A stretch of 64,000 bases of DNA from Stenotrophomonas sp. 704A1 (GTDB taxonomy: Bacteria > Pseudomonadota > Gammaproteobacteria > Xanthomonadales > Xanthomonadaceae), in the NCBI RefSeq assembly GCF_030549525.1, contig NZ_CP130831.1, forward strand, positions 4,489,501 to 4,553,500, read 5' to 3'. This document shows positions 42,676-50,087 of the stretch, one piece after another. How positions within the stretch are numbered: the first letter of the stretch is position 1; every line of letters starts with the position of its first letter. Position numbers and translations under genes: made by a program. Under the pieces are notes generated by a model. It worked only from the letters and a program-made list of their open reading frames with translations. It did not search any database and was not told where the DNA came from.

Positions 42676-44350
42676 CGGCGAAGACCACCTTGCCGCTGGC
42701 GTGCACGCCATGGAGAGAGGTGTAGCGGAACGTCAGCACGCTGCGCGCCGCGTCCCACTCCAGCTGCAGGGTCAGTTCGTCGCCCGGGCGGGCGATGTGC
42801 TGGAACTTCACTGCGTCCATGCGCAGGAACCCGGCTGGCAGTGCGAACGCCTGGCGGCCGAAGCGCACCGCCCAGTCCAGCTGCGCCACGCCCGGCAGGA
42901 TCGCGGCCTGCGGGAAGTGCCCCTGGAACGGGCGCAATGCCGGGTCCAGCACCATCCGCAGGGTGGCGGCGCTGTCCTCGCGCCGTTCCCACACCGGCAC
43001 CGGCATCAGCGGCTGGAACAGCGCGCGCAGCGCCGCCTGGGTGACCTTGCCCTGCGCGTTGAGCGGCAGTGCGTCGACCAGCCGCCAGCGCCGTGGCCGG
43101 GTGACCGCATCATGCCCCTGCGCCAGCCGCGCACCGAGCCGCTGCCCGAGCGCGCGGCGCGCGCCATCGCCGGCGCGGGCCAGTGCCGGATCCGCCGGCA
43201 CCACGACCGCGGCCAGCTGTTCGCGCTGGCCGGACAGCACCAGCACGCGCACGTCGTCCACTTCCGGATCCTCGCGCAGGGCGCGTTCCAGGGCGTCCAG
43301 CGAGACCCGGCGTTCTTCGATCTTGACGATGCGGTCGGCGCGGCCGAGCAGGCGGAAGCGGCCATCGGCCAGCGCTTCCACCCGATCCTGGGTACGCCAC
43401 CAGCCGGCCGTTTCCAGATGCGGCGACGCCACCGCCAGGCAGTCCTCCTCGATGCGCCACTGCACGCCCGGCAGCGGCTGCCACGGCGGCACATCGGTCT
43501 CCCAGCGGCGCCAGGCGATGCCGCCGGTTTCACTGCTGCCATAGACCTCGGTAGGGGCCACGCCCAACCACTGGCGGACCTGCCGTGCAGCGTCCTCCGG
43601 CAGCGGCCCGCCGGACGAGAACACCGCACGCAGCCGCCCGTGCAGGCTGGCCCAGTCGAGCTGCCCGGGCAGGCGCTTGAGATGGGCCGGCGTGGCCACC
43701 AGCACCGTATCGGCCCCGGCCAGCGCACCTACCAGATCTTCATGGAAGAAGCGGCGCGGCTGGATCGTGCGACCGGCCGCCAGCGGCCACAGCACCCGGA
43801 ACAGCAGGCCGTAGATATGCTGGTGCGACACCGTGCCATGCACCTGCGCGCCGTCGAGCTGGGCGCCGAAGGCCGCCTGCAGGGCATCCACCTCGCGCGC
43901 CAGCTGATCCAGCCGCTTGCGGATCGCACTCGGCTGGCCGGTGCTGCCGGAGGTGAACACGCACAGTTCGCAGGCACGCTCGTCCAACGGCGGCAGCGCG
44001 GCGTCTGGGCCGACGGTGCCGCGCTGCAGCGGCCGGTAATCGGCGGACAGATCGCCGGCGAATCCGCTCACCTGCGGCTGCAGCACCTGGAGGGTGGCGG
44101 GCAGGTTGTCGGCGGCCAGGAACACCCGCTTGCCGGCGTGCCAGGCGCCGAACAGCGCGGCAGCGAAGGCCACGGCATCGTCGAAGTAGAGCGCCCAGTC
44201 GCGGCCTTCGGCCGCACTGAAGGCGGCCTTCCAGGCCAGTGCGCTTGCGCGGAATGCGGTGTGATCGATGGCAATGCCGTCACAGATTCCCACCTCGCGG
44301 CCGGGTTGCGCGGTGACCAGCAGCCGGTCCAGGGCGATCCACTCAGACAT
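42665..44350 (-). CDS. AMP-dependent acyl ligase fused to a hotdog dehydratase (ApeH-ApeI-like)
   Basis: A 561-residue fusion. Residues 1-450 form an ANL adenylation enzyme: FTSGSTGQPSAIRK (phosphate loop), GSSETGGIAWR, GRADRIVKIEERRVS and the catalytic Lys in NAQGKVTQ. Residues about 465-561 are a FabA/FabZ-like hotdog domain with GHFPQAAILPGVAQLDW starting near 477, including the catalytic His region. The ligase should load the aryl acid onto ACP; the dehydratase removes water after ketoreduction. In E. coli I recall these as two proteins. The start overlaps the membrane protein gene by 8 bp. Confidence 0.9.
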   Translation of the reverse strand: MSEWIALDRLLVTAQPGREVGICDGIAIDHTAFRASALAWKAAFSAAEGRDWALYFDDAVAFAAALFGAWHAGKRVFLAADNLPATLQVLQPQVSGFAGDLSADYRPLQRGTVGPDAALPPLDERACELCVFTSGSTGQPSAIRKRLDQLAREVDALQAAFGAQLDGAQVHGTVSHQHIYGLLFRVLWPLAAGRTIQPRRFFHEDLVGALAGADTVLVATPAHLKRLPGQLDWASLHGRLRAVFSSGGPLPEDAARQVRQWLGVAPTEVYGSSETGGIAWRRWETDVPPWQPLPGVQWRIEEDCLAVASPHLETAGWWRTQDRVEALADGRFRLLGRADRIVKIEERRVSLDALERALREDPEVDDVRVLVLSGQREQLAAVVVPADPALARAGDGARRALGQRLGARLAQGHDAVTRPRRWRLVDALPLNAQGKVTQAALRALFQPLMPVPVWERREDSAATLRMVLDPALRPFQGHFPQAAILPGVAQLDWAVRFGRQAFALPAGFLRMDAVKFQHIARPGDELTLQLEWDAARSVLTFRYTSLHGVHASGKVVFADAH

Positions 44351-44894
44351 GCGCGTGTGCCGCCTTGACCCGCCGCCGCACCAGCCATTCGCCCGCGAAC
44401 AACAATCCCATCATCACGTACGCCAACAATCCGTTGTAGAGCATCCAGACCCGGTCCGACGCGTACAGCGCCGTGAGCAGGGCCAGGCCCCCGTTGAGAA
44501 CGAAAAAGCCGCACCACACCTGGGTGACACGACGGGTATAGACCACCGCGAACGGCGGCAGGTCCGGCTCCTGCAGGCGTGCCAGGCGTTCCACCAGCGG
44601 CGGGCCGAAGCGCAGGCTGGTGGCGAAAACCGTCAGCATCACCACGTTCACCAGCGCCGGGTACAGCTTCAGCGGCAGCGCCTGGTTGAGCACCGTGGCC
44701 AGCCCCGCCAGCAGGCCGGCGCCGGCAGCGGCGGCCCACCACAGGGGCTGCCGGGTACTCAGTGCACGCAGCAGCGCCAGCCCGAACAGCAGCAGTGACA
44801 GCCAGCGCGGCTCGAACCGGCCCATCGCCAGGTAGACCAGCACGGGATAGGCCAGCGAAATCGCTGCCACCACGACCATGCGTGCCCGTGCCAT
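44343..44894 (-). CDS. COG4648-type membrane protein of the aryl-polyene cluster
   Basis: A 183-residue inner-membrane protein with about six hydrophobic segments, starting MARARMVVVAAISLAYPVLVYL. It ends in a basic cytoplasmic tail (RRRVKAAHAHV). Proteins of this type are a constant but uncharacterised member of aryl-polyene loci (ApeG position). No catalytic motif is evident. The ATG at 44894 matches the family; the frame extends upstream without homology. The stop overlaps the AMP-ligase start by 8 bp. Confidence 0.82.
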   Translation of the reverse strand: MARARMVVVAAISLAYPVLVYLAMGRFEPRWLSLLLFGLALLRALSTRQPLWWAAAAGAGLLAGLATVLNQALPLKLYPALVNVVMLTVFATSLRFGPPLVERLARLQEPDLPPFAVVYTRRVTQVWCGFFVLNGGLALLTALYASDRVWMLYNGLLAYVMMGLLFAGEWLVRRRVKAAHAHV

Positions 44895-44916
44895 GGAGGT
44901 GATGCCTGTGCTTCTG

Positions 44917-45174
44917 TCAGGCAGCCGCCTGGTCCGGCAGCAGGCCATGCACGACATCAACGATGTCCTGCACCGTGCGCACGGCCTTGAAGGCTTCCGG
45001 CTGCAGGTTGCGGCCGAGCAGCGGCTTCAGCTGCACGATCAGGTCCACGGCATCGATGCTGTCGATGTCCAGGTCGTCATACAGGCGCGACTCCGGGCTG
45101 ATCCGGGCCGGCTCGATCTCGAAGCTGTCGGTCAGGATGCGGACGATGCGCTCGAACAGTTCATTCTTGGTCAT
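44917..45174 (-). CDS. acyl carrier protein (second of a tandem pair)
   Basis: An 85-residue ACP. Phosphopantetheine attaches at Ser39 in DDLDIDSIDAVDL. It is acidic and starts MTKNELFERIVRILTD. It lies 16 bp after the first ACP gene. Two distinct ACPs side by side are characteristic of aryl-polyene loci (ApeE/ApeF), probably with different roles: one carrying the starter or final product, the other the growing chain. Confidence 0.93.
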   Translation of the reverse strand: MTKNELFERIVRILTDSFEIEPARISPESRLYDDLDIDSIDAVDLIVQLKPLLGRNLQPEAFKAVRTVQDIVDVVHGLLPDQAAA

Positions 45175-45190
45175 GGCAGTTCCTGGCGCC

Positions 45191-45448
45191 TTACGACTGG
45201 CGGGCGGCGACGAACTCGCCGAGCGCACGCACGCTGGAGAAATGGCGACGGGTTTCTTCCGAATCGGCGGATAGGCTGACACCGTACTTCTTCTGCAGCG
45301 CCAGGCCCAGTTCCAGCGCATCGATCGAATCCAGGCCCAGCCCTTCAACGAACAACGGCGCCGTCGGATCGATGTCCTCCGGGGTGATGTCCTCCAGCGA
45401 AAGCGAGGAAATGATCAATTCCTTGATCTCGTGCTCAAGTGCTTGCAC
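45191..45448 (-). CDS. acyl carrier protein (first of a tandem pair)
   Basis: An 85-residue ACP starting at GTG 45448, supported by GGAG about eight bases upstream. Phosphopantetheine attachment is at Ser41 in VEGLGLDSIDALEL. The start lies 14 bp inside the end of the acyltransferase gene. It differs clearly from the neighbouring ACP: GLGLDS versus DLDIDS at the active site. The PLFVEGLGLDSID form is typical of ACPs in aryl-polyene and flexirubin-type clusters. Confidence 0.92.
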   Translation of the reverse strand: MQALEHEIKELIISSLSLEDITPEDIDPTAPLFVEGLGLDSIDALELGLALQKKYGVSLSADSEETRRHFSSVRALGEFVAARQS

Positions 45449-46232
45449 GGGTCGGATCTCCAGACAGGTCGAAATAACGAGTGAGGTGGTCGGTGACGCG
45501 ACGGGCTGCCAAGGCATCCCCCCTTGGCGAGTCATCTTCGGCCAGGAACGGCGCGATCGGGATATCTTCGCCGATCTGCAGCTGAACGTGAAAGCGACGT
45601 GAGGGCACACGATACCACTTCTGGCCCTTGGTCAGCGTCGGAGGGGTGCAGGTGATGCGCACCGGGGTGATGTCCAGGCGGCCGCGCACGGCGATGTTGG
45701 CGGCCCCGCGCTGCAGCCGCGGCGGCTGTCCCGGCACGCTGCGGGTGCCTTCCGGGAAGATGACCAGGGTACCGCCGGCGTGCACCGCCGCCACGCAGTC
45801 ATCGACCAGGCCGGCGCCGTCATCATTGGCGATGTAGCCGGCCGCGCGCACCGGGCCACGCATGAACGGATTGCAGGCCACCGCGCGCTTGACCACGCAG
45901 TCGGCGTTGGGCAGCAGGGCGATCAGGCACACCACGTCGATCAGGGTCGGGTGGTTGGCCAGCACCAGCAGGCCATCACGGTGCAGGCGTTCGCGCCCCT
46001 CGACCTGCAGCGTCATCACCCCCAGCCGGCGCATCAGCCAGACGTGGCTGGCGAAGGCGCACTGGACCACGCGGCGGGCGCGGCGGCGGCGGGCGACCGG
46101 GTCGCGCATCAGCAGCAGCACCGGCATCACCAGCACGCCCAGCAGCAGCCCGCCCACGCCGAAGGCAGCGAAACTCAGGCCGGTGCCGAACACCCGCCAG
46201 GCATGGTCGAGGCGGCGCAGCGCCTCAGCCAC
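45435..46232 (-). CDS. 1-acyl-glycerol-3-phosphate acyltransferase-like (PlsC family)
   Basis: A 265-residue membrane-bound acyltransferase. The HxxxxD motif is in LANHPTLIDVVC and the glycerol-3-phosphate/substrate motif in VIFPEGTRSVPG. A long hydrophobic segment at 18-42 anchors it. It fits the ApeD position next to the chain-length factor and ACP genes, and probably helps transfer acyl chains onto the lipid backbone. Its start overlaps the chain-length factor gene by 8 bp. Confidence 0.88.
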   Translation of the reverse strand: MAEALRRLDHAWRVFGTGLSFAAFGVGGLLLGVLVMPVLLLMRDPVARRRRARRVVQCAFASHVWLMRRLGVMTLQVEGRERLHRDGLLVLANHPTLIDVVCLIALLPNADCVVKRAVACNPFMRGPVRAAGYIANDDGAGLVDDCVAAVHAGGTLVIFPEGTRSVPGQPPRLQRGAANIAVRGRLDITPVRITCTPPTLTKGQKWYRVPSRRFHVQLQIGEDIPIAPFLAEDDSPRGDALAARRVTDHLTRYFDLSGDPTRAST

Positions 46233-46971
46233 GGCGCCGCCAGCACCAGCGTTGGCCCTGGGTCACATGGGTCAGCTGCGGGTCGGCCGAGAGCAGGAAC
46301 CGGTGCAGGTCCAGCGCGTGCGGCAGCAGGCCCGGGACGGTCGGCGCCGCGTCGGTCGCGGCCTGCCAGTGCAGCGACAGATCAGTGCCATCGGCGCTGC
46401 CCGGCGCCGCCAGACGCCAGCACCAGGCGAAGAACGGGTCGGGTTCGTCGGCGAAACCGGCATAAACGTCGGGCAATGGCGACTCATAGACCACCACACG
46501 CACTTCGCGCGCGCCGTCAGCCAGCAGGCCGACCGCTTCCAGGCAGGCCGCCTCCACCGTGGCCTGGCCGGCGGACAGCGCAAGGTAATTGCCGCGATGG
46601 CCGCGGGCGATCGAATACAGCGCGGCGATCGCGTTGTGCACCGACAGACCGAACCCGGTCGGCGACAGCGGCTCGTCGGCCGCCAGCGATCCCAGCAGGT
46701 CCATCGAACGGGCCACGTCGCCATGGCGGCTGGCGAACACCAGCGGCACCTGGCTGTCGGCGCCCTGCCCGTCCTCGCACCAGCAGGCGGTCTGGATCGC
46801 CATGCGCCCCAGCCGCTCGATGCGGCGCCGCTGCATGGCCGGCACTTCGGCCAGCGCCGGAGCGCCCTCACCATGCGGCAGGAACGGTGCGTCGGCCCAG
46901 CCCCGCCATTGGCTGCGCTCGTTCAGCCCAGGCGCCCAGGCGGCCCAGTCGACAACGGAGAATTCGATCAT
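46225..46971 (-). CDS. ketosynthase chain-length factor (ApeC-like)
   Basis: A 248-residue protein resembling the N-terminal half of a ketosynthase. At the position of the catalytic Cys it has LSAGQATVEAA, with Gln in place of Cys, as in chain-length factors (KS-beta) of type II polyketide systems. No catalytic His motifs are present and the C-terminal thiolase half is missing. It should dimerise with a true ketosynthase of the cluster and set polyene length. It is the first gene of the run; ATG 46971 is chosen from homology (MIEFSVVDWAAWAP). A TATCGT hexamer at 46996-47001 is a weak promoter candidate. Confidence 0.87.
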   Translation of the reverse strand: MIEFSVVDWAAWAPGLNERSQWRGWADAPFLPHGEGAPALAEVPAMQRRRIERLGRMAIQTACWCEDGQGADSQVPLVFASRHGDVARSMDLLGSLAADEPLSPTGFGLSVHNAIAALYSIARGHRGNYLALSAGQATVEAACLEAVGLLADGAREVRVVVYESPLPDVYAGFADEPDPFFAWCWRLAAPGSADGTDLSLHWQAATDAAPTVPGLLPHALDLHRFLLSADPQLTHVTQGQRWCWRRRG

Positions 46972-47148
46972 TACCGGTGATGTTTCGATGGGCGAACGAT
47001 AGGCACGAGCCATGATGGCGATACGCGGCAGCCCCCCATTCCTGCAGCCACGCATCCGTCCAGGACGTCGCCGGCCGCCCCCCTGGCTGCCGGAAAGGTG
47101 CGCACGCTAGCACGTCCGACGCGGGGATGACATGTTTCACAAAGCCCA

Positions 47149-47177
47149 ACGGGGAACGGTCACCGGCCGCTCCCCGT
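47149..47177. terminator. hairpin after the quinol oxidase genes
   Basis: 7-bp arms ACGGGGA and TCCCCGT flank a GC-rich 15-base interior, 24 bp downstream (minus strand) of the subunit II stop. The U-tract is weak (TTGGGCTTTG). The remainder of the 46972-47200 gap shows no gene. Confidence 0.45.
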
Positions 47178-47200
47178 CACCGCGCGTGGCGGCGTGTGGA

Positions 47201-48214
47201 TCAGTGGTAGCCGGCGTCGGCGCGCACCTTGCCGCGGAAGACCCGGTAGGACCAGGCCGTGTAGCCCAGGATGACCGGCAGCAGCACCACCAGCCCGACC
47301 AGGGTGAAGCCCAGCGACGATTCCGGCGCCGCGGCCTGCCACAGGGTCATCGACGGCGGCAGCAGGTACGGCCACATGCCCAGCACCAGGCCGGCGAAGC
47401 CGAGCACGAACAGGGCCAGACTGAGCAGGAACGGGGGCAGGTCACGGCGCGGGTGGGTGGCACTGCGCCACAACGCGACCGCCACCGCCAGGGTCAGCAG
47501 CGGCACCGGCGACAGCCACCAGAAATTGCCGTCGCTGAACCAGCGCGCCATCAGCCGCGAATCGAGGAAGGGCAGCCAGCTGCTGACCAGCCCCATCGCC
47601 GCGATCACCGCCACCACCAGCGGACGGGTCATCTGCCGCGCCAGCGCCTGCACGCGGCCCTCGGTCTTGAGGATCAGCCAGGTGCTGCCCAGCAGCGCAT
47701 AGCCGGCCACCAGCGCGGCGCCGGTCAGCATCGCGAACGGGCTGAACCAGCCGAACGCGCCGCCCTGGTAGACCCCATCGACCAGCCGCAGGCCCTGCAC
47801 CAGCGTGCCCAGGATCACGCCCTGGGCGAACGTGGCCAGCACCGAACCCAGTCCAAAGGCGACGCTCCACACCCGCCGCGAGCGGTGCGCCTTGAAGCGG
47901 AACTCGAACGCCACGCCGCGGAACACCAGTGCCACCACCAGCAGCAGTACCGGCAGGTACAGCGCCGACAGCAGTACCGCGTAGGCCTTGGGGAACGCCG
48001 CCAGCAGGCCGGCACCGCCCAGCACCAGCCAGGTCTCGTTGCCGTCCCAGATCGGCGCGGCGGTGTTCATCATCAGGTCCAGCTGTTCCTCGTCCTCGGC
48101 GAACGGGGCGAGGATGCCGATGCCGAGCACGAAGCCATCCAGCACCACGTACATCAGCACGCCGAAGCCGATCACCGCGAACCACGCCACCGGCAGCCAG
48201 GTCATCAGGTCCAT
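47201..48214 (-). CDS. cydB: cytochrome bd-type quinol oxidase subunit II
   Basis: A 337-residue inner-membrane subunit with eight or so spans. It starts MDLMTWLPVAWFAVIGFGVLMYVVLDGFVLGIG and contains NTAAPIWDGNETWLVLGGAGL, a signature of CydB/CioB. It has no haem itself but stabilises the haems in subunit I. Its start is one base after the subunit I stop, so the pair forms one operon. Given the short Q-loop of subunit I it is better compared with CioB of Pseudomonas. No small CydX gene is evident after it. Confidence 0.94.
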   Translation of the reverse strand: MDLMTWLPVAWFAVIGFGVLMYVVLDGFVLGIGILAPFAEDEEQLDLMMNTAAPIWDGNETWLVLGGAGLLAAFPKAYAVLLSALYLPVLLLVVALVFRGVAFEFRFKAHRSRRVWSVAFGLGSVLATFAQGVILGTLVQGLRLVDGVYQGGAFGWFSPFAMLTGAALVAGYALLGSTWLILKTEGRVQALARQMTRPLVVAVIAAMGLVSSWLPFLDSRLMARWFSDGNFWWLSPVPLLTLAVAVALWRSATHPRRDLPPFLLSLALFVLGFAGLVLGMWPYLLPPSMTLWQAAAPESSLGFTLVGLVVLLPVILGYTAWSYRVFRGKVRADAGYH

Positions 48215-48215
48215 G

Positions 48216-49613
48216 TCAGCGCTCCTCCAGCGGTTCGTCGGCCGCCGACAACGGGCGCGCCGGGGTGTGGCTGCCATGGTCCAGCGACGGTCCCTGGTCG
48301 TAGGGCTGCGGCCCGTGGCGCAGGATCTTCACCAGATACCAGATACCCCAGCCGAACACGAAGGCGTAGCCGACCACGTAGACGCCCAGCGACAGCGCGG
48401 TCATCCACGCGCTCTGCGGGCCGACCGCATCGGCGGTGCGCAGCACGCCATGCACCACCCACGGCTGGCGCCCCATCTCGGTGACGAACCAGCCCGACAG
48501 CAGCGCGATGAAGCCGCTGGGCAGCATCCAGTTCCAGCCACGCAGCAGCCACGGCGAATCGAGCAGCTTCCTGCGCCACAACTGGAAGGCCGAGACCCAG
48601 GCCAGCAGCAGCATCAGCGTGCCCAGCCCGACCATGATGCGGAAGGCGAAGAACACCGGCGTCACCGGTGGCCGCTCGCTGGCGGGTACCGAGGTGAGCG
48701 GATCGAAGGTACCGTCCAGGCTGTGGGTGAGGATCACGCTGCCCAGCTTCGGGATCGCCACTTCGAAATCGTTGCGCTCTTCCTTTTCGTTGGGCAGTGC
48801 GAACACCACCAGCGGCACGCCCTCGCCTTCCTTGGTTTCATGCCAGTGCGCTTCCATCGCCGCGATCTTCATCGGCTGGTGCTTGAGCGTGTTCAGGCCA
48901 TGCATGTCGCCGACGAAGATCTGCACCGGTACGGTCAGCGCGGCGAACGCCACCGCCGCGATCAGCATGCGGCGGCCGGCTTCCACGTGCGTGCCCCTGC
49001 GCAGGTACCACGCGCCGACGCCACCGATCACGAAACAGGTGGTGATGAACGAGCCCAGCGCCATGTGCGCCAGGCGGTACGGGAACGAGGGATTGAACAC
49101 CACCTGCCACCAGTCCACCGGATGCACGATGCCGTTGACCATCTCGTAGCCGGCCGGGGTGTGCAGCCAGCTGTTGGACGACAGGATCCAGAACGTGGAG
49201 AACAGCGTGCCCAGCGCCACCATGCAGGTGGACAGGAAATGCAGCCGCGGCGAGACCCGGCCCCAGCCGAACATCATCACGCCGAGGAAGCTGGCTTCCA
49301 GGAAGAAGGCGGTCAGTACTTCGTAGGTCAGCAGCGGGCCGATCACCGTCCCGGCGACCTCGCTCAGCCGCGGCCAGTTGGTGCCGAACTGGAAGGCCAT
49401 GACGATGCCGCTGACCACGCCCATGCCGAACGACACGGCGAAGATCTTCTGCCAGAAGAAGTACAGCTCGCGCCATACCGGCAATTTCGTGCGCAGCCAG
49501 CGCCATTCGATGAAGGCCAGCCAGCTGGCCGTACCGATGGTGAAGGCCGGGAACAGCACGTGGAAACTGATGACGAATCCGAACTGGATCCGGGACAACA
49601 ACAACGCGTCCAA
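48216..49613 (-). CDS. cydA: cytochrome bd-type quinol oxidase subunit I (cyanide-insensitive type)
   Basis: A 465-residue haem-bearing subunit. The start is TTG at 49613 giving MDALLLSRIQFGF, the exact family N-terminus, supported by AGGAGG six bases upstream; an upstream ATG frame adds unrelated residues. The first haem His is in VISFHVLFPAFTIG. The quinol-site KHQPMKIAAMEAHW is conserved, as is GWFVTEMGRQPWVVHG. The Q-loop is short, as in CioA of Pseudomonas, suggesting cyanide-resistant respiration, though insensitivity is inferred. Co-transcribed with subunit II. Confidence 0.93.
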   Translation of the reverse strand: MDALLLSRIQFGFVISFHVLFPAFTIGTASWLAFIEWRWLRTKLPVWRELYFFWQKIFAVSFGMGVVSGIVMAFQFGTNWPRLSEVAGTVIGPLLTYEVLTAFFLEASFLGVMMFGWGRVSPRLHFLSTCMVALGTLFSTFWILSSNSWLHTPAGYEMVNGIVHPVDWWQVVFNPSFPYRLAHMALGSFITTCFVIGGVGAWYLRRGTHVEAGRRMLIAAVAFAALTVPVQIFVGDMHGLNTLKHQPMKIAAMEAHWHETKEGEGVPLVVFALPNEKEERNDFEVAIPKLGSVILTHSLDGTFDPLTSVPASERPPVTPVFFAFRIMVGLGTLMLLLAWVSAFQLWRRKLLDSPWLLRGWNWMLPSGFIALLSGWFVTEMGRQPWVVHGVLRTADAVGPQSAWMTALSLGVYVVGYAFVFGWGIWYLVKILRHGPQPYDQGPSLDHGSHTPARPLSAADEPLEER

Positions 49614-49619
49614 GGGACG

Positions 49620-49625
49620 CCTCCT
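49620..49625 (-). promoter_or_regulatory. ribosome binding site fixing the TTG start of cydA
   Basis: AGGAGG on the minus strand, six bases before TTG 49613. It is a perfect Shine-Dalgarno and the main reason for choosing the non-AUG start. Confidence 0.85.
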
Positions 49626-49707
49626 GCCTGCGACCGGTGGGATACCGGACCACTTTAGGAGGAATTGGTTAAGGCAGGATGCGACCAGGTGACGCGCTGC
49701 TTCACTT

Positions 49708-49724
49708 TGTCGCAGGCTGCGACA
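49708..49724. promoter_or_regulatory. palindrome upstream of the quinol oxidase operon
   Basis: Perfect dyad TGTCGCA, GGC, TGCGACA, 95 bp upstream of the cydA start. It does not match the FNR/Anr consensus TTGAT-N4-ATCAA. It could be a repressor operator or a small hairpin. Confidence 0.4.
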
Positions 49725-49801
49725 GCCCGCCGGGCCATGCCCGCGCCCCATGACCCGCGGGCGCCGATCCGACGAACGCATAGCCATGCGCGGGGAAAAC
49801 G

Positions 49802-49824
49802 GTAGCGCCGGGCCATGCCCGGCG
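49802..49824 (+). repeat. SMAG repeat, first of a tandem pair
   Basis: GTAG followed by CGCCGGGCCATGCCCGGCG. A direct copy follows 41 bp downstream. A partial copy lacking GTAG is recognisable at about 49729-49745. Confidence 0.85.
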
Positions 49825-49842
49825 ACCCAGCCCCCCCCCACG

Positions 49843-49866
49843 GTAGCGCCGGGCCATGCCCGGCGG
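49843..49866 (+). repeat. SMAG repeat, second of a tandem pair
   Basis: The same sequence as the copy at 49802, in direct orientation, separated by a run of nine cytosines. It ends six bases before the stop of the 71-residue membrane protein gene. Confidence 0.85.
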
Positions 49867-49871
49867 AGGCC

Positions 49872-50087
49872 TCACTGCCAGAAATACCAGGCGCCGGCCG
49901 CCACCAACGCCCCCAACAACACCACCTGCACCACCACATAGCCCACACCACTGTCGCGCGACTCGGTGGCAATGCGCTGCTGCAGCGCCTCGCTCACATC
50001 CGGCGCGTCTTCCTGCTGCGCCTGCTCACGCAACGCCTGCGCCAGTGCGCGCGCTTCCGCATCGCGGGGGTCGGTCGGTGTGCTCAC
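49872..50087 (-). CDS. small single-span membrane protein, possible anti-sigma partner
   Basis: A 71-residue protein. The first 45 residues are charged and helical (RDAEARALAQALREQAQQEDAPDVSE in part). One C-terminal span follows (about 49-69, VVVQVVLLGALVAAGAWYF). The start ATG overlaps the sigma-factor stop (ATGA). Genes immediately downstream of ECF sigma factors usually encode anti-sigma factors. This one is much shorter than usual and has no zinc-binding HxxxCxxC motif, so it may be a minimal anti-sigma or only a linked membrane protein. Confidence 0.78.
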   Translation of the reverse strand: MSTPTDPRDAEARALAQALREQAQQEDAPDVSEALQQRIATESRDSGVGYVVVQVVLLGALVAAGAWYFWQ

